Shown one piece after another: positions 57,669 through 64,000 of a stretch of DNA of 64,000 bases (position 1 is the stretch's first letter; each line of letters opens with the position of its first letter). Origin of the DNA: JABDGM01 sp963738665. Lineage in GTDB: Bacteria; Planctomycetota; Planctomycetia; Pirellulales; Lacipirellulaceae. The notes below the pieces were generated by a model. The model did no database searches, had not been told where the DNA came from, and saw only the letters and a program-made list of their open reading frames with translations. The stretch is taken from positions 620,001 to 684,000 of the forward strand of contig CAVTXL010000003.1 of assembly GCA_963738665.1 (NCBI GenBank), read 5' to 3'. A program made the translations under genes and the position numbers.

Positions 57669-57774
57669 GCATTTCGACAGGCATTCGTGCCGGCGGTATA
57701 CTGCGGCCTGGTTCGGACCACAGACCTTCCCAGTGAACCTTTTTGTTCCACGCAACGGAACGGGAGCCCGGCAA

Positions 57775-58801
57775 ATGACGCGTCATCGTTCTTCCACTTG
57801 CTTTGTCTTCCTATTTACTAATCTCGTAGTAGTTGTCGCTGCACCCTGGCTGTGCGCAATCCCCAGGCGCGGAATTGAAGGTCGTCGACACCTGGCGAAT
57901 CGGCGGAGCGACTCGCTGGGATTATCCGGTGTTCGACGAATCATCCGGTCGCCTCTTTGTGGCCTGCGGCAACCAAGTGCAAGTGATCGATACAAAGACA
58001 GGCAAACTCGCCGGTAGCATTCCCGATTTGCAAGGCACGCATGGTACGGCAATTGTGCCGGACAAGAATTTGGGGTTTGTCACTGCCGGCCGCCAAAACG
58101 CGGTAGCCGCGTTCGATCTGAAAACTCTGAAAGTCACTCACACGATCAACATGCCGAGCGGCGGCGGCCGCAATCCGGACGCCATTCTTTACGATCCGGC
58201 CAGCCAGAGGGTGTTCGCGCTTTGCGCCGGCGGCGATGCGGTAGTGATTGATCCGGCCAAGCTTGATGAGCCGCCAACTCCGATTGCCTGCGGCGGAAAA
58301 CTAGAATACGGGCGAGCCGATGGCAAGGGCCGGGTCTTTATCAATAATGAAGATCGAAGTGAAATCGATGTTATCGACACGAAAGCGATGAAAGTTGCCG
58401 AAAAGTGGCCCGTCGCGCCCGCCGAAGGACCGAGCGGCCTGGCCTTCGATGGAGAGCATCACAGGTTGTTCTCTGTGGGCGGCAACCAGAAGATGGCGAT
58501 CCTTGACTCTGAGACGGGTAAATTGCTGGCCGATGTGGCGATCGGCAGGGGAGTTGATGGCTGCGCGTTCGATGCCAAGCTGGGCGTGGCAGTGAGCTCC
58601 AACGGCGGCGATGGAACGGTGACGGTAGTTAAGGAAACGGCGCCTGGCAAGTTCGCGGCCGTGCAAACGCTGGCGACGCTGCGGTCGGGCCGCACGATTT
58701 CGGACGATCCCACGACGAGTCGTTTCTACATTCCGGCGACACTTCCGGCGGAAGCCGGAAAGCCGGCCGAATTCGGCATTGTGGTCGTCGCTGCCAAGTA
58801 G
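57775..58801 (+). CDS. Secreted YVTN-type beta-propeller protein, frameshift after the signal peptide
   Basis: ATG 57775 encodes a signal (MTRHRSSTCFVFLFTNLVVVVAAPWLCA). The frame then changes near 57853 to QSPGAELKVVDTWRIGGATRWDYPVFDES. Propeller blades follow: RLFVACGNQVQVIDTKTGKLAG, GFVTAGRQNAVAAFDLKTLKVTHTI, RVFALCAGGDAVVIDPAKL, RVFINNEDRSEIDVIDTKAMKVAEKW, KMAILDSETGKLLADV, and a last strand. These are YVTN/cytochrome D1-like repeats. About 342 residues. Likely periplasmic; ligand unknown. Confidence 0.75.
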
Positions 58802-58885
58802 CCGCCGTGACAATGTGCAAGCGATTGCGCCGAGGTTAAGATCGCAGAGAGTGGGACGTGCAATTTTGCATTCGGGGAACTTGCC

Positions 58886-60365
58886 ATGTGGATGCAAAGA
58901 TTATTTTTGACAGCGTGTGCTTTAACGAGCGTTTGGTGGCAGGGAGTGGACCGGGCCACTGCGCAGACTGCAACCGCGACCCAGCCAGCCACCGAACAAA
59001 AATCGGACGATTCAAAGGCGGGTCAGCAATCGGCCGACCAAAAACCGGAGAGCGCCGGCGGTGAGCGGGGCGCCACGGAAACGCGCGGCCGGCAATCGCC
59101 GCGGCGGGGGTGGCGGCCGGGGTGGCGGCGCTCCCGGAATGACCGGCGAAGAACGAGATGCGTTTGTCGCCGTCACATCCACGAACACCTATACGCCCAT
59201 CGACCCCAAGTATGAAAATGGCAACGCTGTAGAGCAGGATCCTATCGGCGTGTCCCCCATTACCGACGAGATCTATGAGAGCTATAACCTTGATCGTTTT
59301 TACAAAAAGATGCTCAAGATCAACGGCATTCTGGTGATCGGCTCGCCGCGCGTCTCCGATTATGCCTTCCTTGAAGCTGCCTACACGATGGATCACCAAT
59401 TTCACAATAGCCCGAAATGGGTTCGCGACATGTTCCAGCCGCTGAAGATTCGGCTGGCCATCCTGTCGGTCGTCGAGTTTACGATGGACCTGCCGGAAAA
59501 CAACCGGGGCGGCCGCAACTCGGCACTCGCGGACGCCCTGTATCAGGACGGTCGCTCCCGCGGCCTGGGCGGCATGCCCTGGTGCTCCTGTGCGGAAGAA
59601 AATCTGTTGAATCTCCGCGGCGACCGCTACGGCGGCCCGCAGGGCCTGCAGGGACAGGGAGAAAACATTACCATCCACGAGTTCTCTCACACCACCGCCA
59701 GCGCGATTGGCCGGGTGCAAGGCCGCGACGGCCCCTTTTGGACCAAGCTGCGCGAGGCACTTGCGGCGGCGCAATTCGAAGGCGATGAGGCCGCAAACAA
59801 ACCTCCCGGACGCGTTTTCGTTTGGAACCGCGATCACGGCCGCAATGGCCAGCCCGTCAACGTCTACGGCGGCAGCAACGAGCAGGAATACTGGGCCGAG
59901 GGCGCCCAGGCCTGGTTCAACAATGCGAACCCCAATAACTCGGGCGGCATCAGCACTCGCGAAGATGTCAAAGCCAAGGATCCGCCCCTCGCGGCCCTGC
60001 TCACCGAAATCTACGGTGACGGCGAATGGCGATACATCAAGACCACCGCCACCAACGCCGACGGTTCTCCGATGCGGACCGCCGCCGAGCTGGCCCATCT
60101 GGCCGGCATCCCCCGCGACACGATTCCTGTGTTTAACAACAACAACTCGCCGCGCGTGCAAGCCGCCGCGGCGAACCCGGAGCTCGCCCAGCGCGGCCGG
60201 CGAGGCGGCCGCGGACGCCGCGGCGCCGACGCCACGGCTGGCGAACGCCGGGGCGGCGAACGCCGGGGTGGCGCCGCGGGTGAACCAGCGGCTGGCGCCG
60301 GCGAAGGCCCCGCCGCCGGCGCCGGGACGGGGAGTAGCACCAGCAACAGTGGAGGTGGCGGCTGA
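58886..60365 (+). CDS. Secreted HEXXH protein (gluzincin-like metallopeptidase), one frameshift
   Basis: ATG 58886, signal MWMQRLFLTACALTSVWW. An acidic low-complexity stretch precedes a frameshift near 59085 within a Gly/Arg-rich run. The folded domain starts about TGEERDAFVAVTSTNTYTP. NITIHEFSHTTAS holds the HEXXH zinc motif, and 70 residues on, NEQEYWAEGAQAWFNN supplies the third-ligand Glu, as in gluzincins. DMFQPLKIRLAILS and GMPWCSCAEENLL are further landmarks. The tail is Gly/Arg/Ala-rich and disordered, with repeated GERRGGERRG. About 490 residues. Peptidase activity is inferred, not shown. Confidence 0.72.
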
Positions 60366-60401
60366 ACCGTCACTGACGTAACGGTTTACGATTGGCGCCG
60401 G

Positions 60402-60890
60402 ATGATTAACACAAAAAAGGTCCGTGATCGGCGCAAACTGCGGTTCGAGAGCCTTGGGGAGGCGGTCGATGACGCAGCCGCGCTGGTCGAGGCCGTTGGC
60501 CGCGGTACTCTTCGCTCGACCGGCAATTGGACGCTGGGCCAAGCGCTCGGTCACTTGGCCTTTTGGGCGAGCGCGCCCTTCGACGGTTATCCGCCCATGC
60601 CAAGTCCGCCGCTTCTGATGCGGCTCATGATGCCGCTAATGCGGGGTTACATCCTGAACAAGGGCATGCCGGCCGGGGTGCGGCTGCCCAACAACCCCGA
60701 CGGCACGTTCGGCGTCGAGCTGATGGACCCGCAGCAGGGCCTGGCGGCGATGCGCAAGGCGTTCGAGCGGATGGCCGCGCAAGTTCCGCCCGATAACAAT
60801 CCGATGTTTCGTAATATGTCGCACGATGATTGGAAGAAGCTCAACGAGCGGCACGCGGAGTTGCACTTGAGCTTTTTTCATCCGACGTAG
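60402..60890 (+). CDS. DUF1569 (DinB-like) family protein
   Basis: 162 residues, MINTKKVRDRRKLRFESLGEAVDDAAAL, the usual start of DUF1569. NWTLGQALGHLAFWA carries the conserved H of DinB-like four-helix bundles, and WKKLNERHAELHLSFFHP near the end has the second and third His of the metal site. Enzymatic role is unknown; DinB-like proteins often work as thiol-dependent transferases. Convergent with the TetR gene, ends 12 nt apart. Confidence 0.85.
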   Translation: MINTKKVRDRRKLRFESLGEAVDDAAALVEAVGRGTLRSTGNWTLGQALGHLAFWASAPFDGYPPMPSPPLLMRLMMPLMRGYILNKGMPAGVRLPNNPDGTFGVELMDPQQGLAAMRKAFERMAAQVPPDNNPMFRNMSHDDWKKLNERHAELHLSFFHPT

Positions 60891-60901
60891 CTAAACGACC
60901 G

Positions 60902-61558
60902 TCAGACGCCGCGGTGGGACCGTCGTCCTTCAACCGAATTCGCCACTTCCTCGCGGAGCATCGCTTCCACCGCCGGCTTGATGGCCCGGGCCGCATCGTC
61001 GCGGCCGTGGATCTGCCGCAAAATGAGCGTGCCCTCAATCAGCGCCGTGTACCGATCGGCAAACGATTCGGCATCGGCAATGCCCGCCGCCGCGGCCAGG
61101 TTGCGAAACGAGTCGCGCGTCTTCCGCTTGTGCTCGGCCGCGACCGCGTGGATGGGGTCGCGCGGATCGGGAAATTCGGCTGCCGCGTTGATAAACTGGC
61201 AGCCGCGAAAATCGGGCGCATTGAACCAGATATCGAGCACGTCGAAAAACGCGAGCAGTTGCCGCTGTGGGTCATCGCCCGCGATCTTTTGCACGGCCCT
61301 TTGCCAAGCCTGCATTTCCCACGCGTCGCGCTGGGCGATGGCCGCCATCACCAGGTCGTCGCGGCTTTCAAAGTGCTTGTAAAACGTCGTCTTCGTGACG
61401 CCGGCGGCGGCCAGAATCTGATCGAGGCCGACCGCTTGAAAGCCGTGACTGTAAAACAACTCGATCGCCGCGTGGACCAGGCGGTCGCGGCCCGTCTTCG
61501 GTTCATCAGGCAAGCCGAACAGCTCGGCCACCGGCTTGTGCTGGCAGGCATACGTCAT
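60902..61558 (-). CDS. TetR/AcrR-family transcriptional regulator
   Basis: From MTYACQHKPVAELFGLPDEPKTG (61558); an earlier ATG at 61615 is in frame. HTH: RDRLVHAAIELFYSHGFQAVGLDQILAAAGVTKTTFYKHFESRDDLVMAAI, with the VTKTTFYKHF recognition helix. The ligand domain includes DVLDIWFNAPDFRGCQFINAAAEFPDPRDP, with a conserved Cys as in YxaF/LmrA-like regulators that sense oxidants or quinones. Divergent from an OsmC gene; regulation of it is the simple inference. Confidence 0.85.
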   Translation of the reverse strand: MTYACQHKPVAELFGLPDEPKTGRDRLVHAAIELFYSHGFQAVGLDQILAAAGVTKTTFYKHFESRDDLVMAAIAQRDAWEMQAWQRAVQKIAGDDPQRQLLAFFDVLDIWFNAPDFRGCQFINAAAEFPDPRDPIHAVAAEHKRKTRDSFRNLAAAAGIADAESFADRYTALIEGTLILRQIHGRDDAARAIKPAVEAMLREEVANSVEGRRSHRGV

Positions 61559-61694
61559 GGCTGGAATTATCTGCGCGGGGGGGAGTACGACAAGTACACC
61601 GGGGGTGCACCTCAAGTAATCTGCCGACGAGTGCCCAGCAAACGATAATCTCTTTAGCGGCCGTCAACGGATGCGGACAGCCAACGCGACCGTA

Positions 61695-61751
61695 GCTGAA
61701 TTCGCAAGAACTCAGCCTCTCATCTGGACCCTGGACTCTTGCGAATTCAGC
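61695..61751. repeat. Perfect 15-bp inverted repeat between TetR and OsmC genes
   Basis: GCTGAATTCGCAAGA (61695-61709) and TCTTGCGAATTCAGC (61737-61751) with a 27-nt spacer. Ends 39 nt before the osmC-type start. It could be a regulator site, a hairpin in the leader, or a mobile palindrome. Confidence 0.65.
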
Positions 61752-61790
61752 GACACAGTACACAACCCTTACCACACAGGAAGAACTTAA

Positions 61791-62360
61791 ATGTCCACAA
61801 CCACCCAAAGCAAGCCGACCATCGTCAATGGCATCAACGTCACCGCGCTGCGAGAAGTCATTGCCCAGGTCGAAGCGAATCCCGCGGCCGCCGACACCGG
61901 CTGGAAGGTCACCAGCCGCTGGCAGGGGGGTACCCGTAGCGATCACCAGGTCGACGGCTGCGAAATCGGCGGCCAGCACATCGATCGCAGCTTCAAGATT
62001 CAAATCGATGAACCCTGCGAGCTGGGCGGCACGAACCGCTACGCCAACCCGCAAGAGTATCTGCTCGCCGCCACGAACGCCTGCCAGATGGTCGGCTACG
62101 CGGCCGTGGCCGCCATGATGGGCGTCGAGCTGACAAAGCTCGAGCTGGAAACGACGGGCGACATCGACCTCCGCGGCTTCCTCGACATCGACCGCAGCGT
62201 CCCGGCCGGCTACACCGAGCTGCACACGACGGTGCGCATCGCCGGCAGCGGCACGCCCGAGCAGTTTGCCAAGATCCGCGAAATCGTCGAGCGGACCAGC
62301 CCGAACTATTACAACATGACCCGGCCGGTGCCGATCACGAGTGAACTGGAGATTGAGTAG
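61791..62360 (+). CDS. OsmC-family protein (organic hydroperoxide/osmotic stress type)
   Basis: 189 residues, MSTTTQSKPTIVNGINVTALREVIAQVEANP. OsmC fold landmarks: GGTNRYANPQEYLLAATNACQMVGYAAVAAMMGVELTKLELETTGDIDLRGFL, with the first catalytic Cys in NACQM; the second redox Cys seen in Ohr proteins is not obvious in the usual place, and the active-site Arg may be in the NRY segment or the TRSDHQ loop. Likely thiol peroxidase or detoxification activity, regulated by the divergent TetR gene. Confidence 0.82.
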   Translation: MSTTTQSKPTIVNGINVTALREVIAQVEANPAAADTGWKVTSRWQGGTRSDHQVDGCEIGGQHIDRSFKIQIDEPCELGGTNRYANPQEYLLAATNACQMVGYAAVAAMMGVELTKLELETTGDIDLRGFLDIDRSVPAGYTELHTTVRIAGSGTPEQFAKIREIVERTSPNYYNMTRPVPITSELEIE

Positions 62361-62417
62361 CGCTGCGCAATCGAATAGAAGCGGTTGCGGCCACGGAGAA
62401 GATGAATTGAGCGGGCG

Positions 62418-63782
62418 TCACAGCGCCCGGCGGTGCCGCCTCCGCGCCCGTTGGCCGGGCGGAGTCGGCCGCGGCTTGGCCGGTTCTTCTGCGGCAGCCG
62501 TTTCGCCCGATTCGTCGGCGCGACTGGCGCCAGTCGGCCGTGGGGCGGCGACCGCTACCGCGTGAAACCCCTCGATCTCGTCGCGCTTGAGGAGCTGGTT
62601 GATCAGCATCTCGATCCGCGTCAGCTCGCCCCCTTCTTCGGTCGTCACGAACGTGAACGCCACACCCTCGCGGCCCATGCGGCCGGTGCGGCCCACGCGG
62701 TGGACGTAATCGTCGGACGATTGCGGGATGTCATAATTGATAATGTGCGAGATGCTCGTCACGTCGATGCCGCGGCCGACCACGTCGGTCGCGACCAAGA
62801 TCTTGACCTCGCCCGCGCGAAACCGCTTCATCACGTGGTCGCGGGCCCGCTGCACCATGTCGCCGTGCATCATGTCCGTCGCCGAAAACTTCTTCGACAA
62901 CCTGCGGTAGATGCGTTCCGTGCCGCGCTTCGTGCGGCAGAAGACAATCGCCTGCTCCGGCTGTTCACGCTCCAGGAGGCGCTCGAGCAACTCGAATTTC
63001 TGCTCTTGCTCTACGGTGAAATAGAACTGCTCAATCGTGTCGACCGTCATCGTCTTCGGCGAAAAATCCATCACCTCCGGCTCGTGCATGTACGTGCGGG
63101 CGAGCCGCTCGACCGGCGGGGCGACCGTGGCCGACAAGAGCAGCGTCTGCCGCTGCTTTGGGCACCGGCGGAGAATCTTTTCGATATCGGGGCGAAAGCC
63201 GATGTCGAGCATCCGGTCGGCTTCGTCGAGTACGCAGATCGCGATCGAGCGGAGATCGAGGGCGCCGCGGCCGATCAGGTCGATTACGCGGCCCGGCGTG
63301 CCGACGACCACGTCGGCGCCGTTCTGCAATTTCGCAATCTGCCCACGAATCGGCTTGCCGCCGTAAATGGGCACGCACGAAACGCGCCGTCCATGCGCCA
63401 GCTTTTCGAATTCGTCGCGGACCTGGACGGCCAGCTCGCGCGTCGGCACCAGCACCAGCGCCTGCGGGGCCGCGCCTTTGCGGGCTGGTTTAACGCGCTC
63501 CAAAATCGGAATCGCGAACGCGGCCGTCTTGCCGGTGCCGGTGCGGGCCTGGCCGAGCACGTCCGTTCCTGCCAGCGCGCTGGGGATGATACCGGCTTGC
63601 ACCGGCGTCGGTTCGACATACGCCACGCGGGCCAGCGCAGCGAGCATCGTGTCGGACAGTCCTAAATCAGCGAAATCGACCGTTTCGGCGGCCGAGTCGC
63701 CAGTGTTCGAATTGGTCGGGACAGGGGGCAAAGTCGTGCGACGGAATGAAGAGGAGCGATCGACAATCGCTGATGATACCAC
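62418..63782 (-). CDS. DEAD-box ATP-dependent RNA helicase
   Basis: Likely GTG start at 63782 (VVSSAIVDRSSSF); ATG 63953 would add 57 unlikely residues. Motifs in order: Q motif (FADLGLSDTMLAALARVAYVEPTPVQ), I ARTGTGKTAAF, Ia PTRELAVQ, Ib TPGRVIDL, II LDEADRML, III LLSATV, IV IVFCRTKRG, V VATDVVGRGIDV, VI HRVGRTGRMG. The tail is short, Arg/Pro-rich (PPGQRARRRHRRAL). About 455 residues, as in RhlE/CsdA-like enzymes for rRNA or mRNA unwinding. Confidence 0.92.
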   Translation of the reverse strand: MVSSAIVDRSSSFRRTTLPPVPTNSNTGDSAAETVDFADLGLSDTMLAALARVAYVEPTPVQAGIIPSALAGTDVLGQARTGTGKTAAFAIPILERVKPARKGAAPQALVLVPTRELAVQVRDEFEKLAHGRRVSCVPIYGGKPIRGQIAKLQNGADVVVGTPGRVIDLIGRGALDLRSIAICVLDEADRMLDIGFRPDIEKILRRCPKQRQTLLLSATVAPPVERLARTYMHEPEVMDFSPKTMTVDTIEQFYFTVEQEQKFELLERLLEREQPEQAIVFCRTKRGTERIYRRLSKKFSATDMMHGDMVQRARDHVMKRFRAGEVKILVATDVVGRGIDVTSISHIINYDIPQSSDDYVHRVGRTGRMGREGVAFTFVTTEEGGELTRIEMLINQLLKRDEIEGFHAVAVAAPRPTGASRADESGETAAAEEPAKPRPTPPGQRARRRHRRAL

Positions 63783-63869
63783 ACATCCGCCCGCGGGGCA
63801 CCGGCACTGTCGAATTGGTGCCGATGGATCATTCCATGGCTGCTCGTCCGCACTGGTGAGGCCGAAAAG

Positions 63870-64000
63870 ATGCCTCCTCACCAGAATCGGTGGCTGATCG
63901 CTCGCGGCCTGGCGAACGGCGACGATGCGTCTCCGGCACCGGCAGGGCAACACGAAGTTTCCCCGGCGGCCATACGGCCGGCGCGCTCGGACAGCGTTCC
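63870..64000 (+). CDS. Possible start of a gene running off the right edge
   Basis: ATG 63870 opens a frame without stop to the window end (MPPHQNRWLIARGLANGDD...). Divergent from the helicase gene. Only 43 codons, no recognisable motif and no clear ribosome-binding site, so support is weak. Confidence 0.25.
   Translation, partial: MPPHQNRWLIARGLANGDDASPAPAGQHEVSPAAIRPARSDSV

Noticed and set aside
62433..63665. 410-codon plus-strand frame rich in His/Arg/Val
   Set aside because: Antisense to an intact DEAD-box helicase with all motifs in order.

Overview
The window suggests a member of the Planctomycetes, probably of the Pirellulales type. Support comes from high GC content, a LEPR-XLL motif in front of hemolysin-type calcium repeats, a PEP-CTERM/dockerin-like protein, a YTV-like repeat surface protein, an ECF sigma factor next to a Pkn-type Ser/Thr kinase, M56 (BlaR1-like) and HEAT/TPR proteins, and many dispersed palindromic repeats. 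No rRNA, tRNA or CRISPR array was recognised. Taxonomy is inferred from gene content only. A strong caveat applies throughout: about 25 otherwise well conserved genes are broken by one or more single-base frameshifts, very often one G, C, A or T short in a short homopolymer. I read this as consensus indel error in the assembly and have joined the fragments. Coordinates of such genes span the frameshift. Layout: 0-3.4 kb holds the C-terminal part of an M56-like membrane protein with four repeated extracytoplasmic domains. 3.4-4.3 kb holds an IS110-type remnant and palindromes. 4.3-9.5 kb is a carbohydrate block (glycogen synthase, GalT, GH57 glucanotransferase/amylase). 9.5-12.5 kb, minus strand, has BioD, a shikimate-dehydrogenase-like protein lacking the catalytic residues, and a lipoate-protein-ligase-like gene. 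12.8-20.5 kb has HEAT, YTV-like, BRCT/MerR/TPR, membrane and HEAT/TPR proteins plus MoaB. 20.5-23 kb has a REP-associated transposase inside its REP-like palindromes and a secreted EEP-family nuclease/phosphatase. 23.2-38.2 kb is a plus-strand phage-like head module: permuted papain-fold (YiiX-like) peptidase, membrane-anchored trypsin-like protease, unknown protein, membrane/coiled-coil protein, COG2401-type ATPase-acetyltransferase, terminase large subunit, portal, prohead protease, decoration protein, major capsid, LamG-domain protein and small putative connectors. I see no integrase, repressor, replication genes, tape measure or tail sheath. Two peptidase genes in it are each preceded by a related leader sequence ending in a rho-independent terminator. 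38.4-44.8 kb has an LEPR-XLL/RTX protein, a PEP-CTERM protein, an XRE regulator with a recognisable promoter, a sigma factor and a kinase. 44.8-48 kb is a minus-strand PspA envelope-stress operon with two membrane proteins. 48.4-54.1 kb encodes a MacAB-TolC-like exporter split into two convergent units (adaptor and permease on plus, ATPase and TolC-like channel on minus). 54.1-64 kb has a helix-hairpin-helix/HTH protein, an MBL-fold hydrolase, an iron-type periplasmic binding lipoprotein, a beta-propeller protein, a secreted HEXXH protein, DUF1569, a TetR/OsmC divergent pair and a DEAD-box RNA helicase. The most unusual signals are the tail-less head module, its twin leader/terminator RNAs, purine-rich/pyrimidine-rich imperfect inverted repeats that occupy gaps and invade reading frames, and CTCTCCC/GGGAGAG palindromes read as protein inside two genes.
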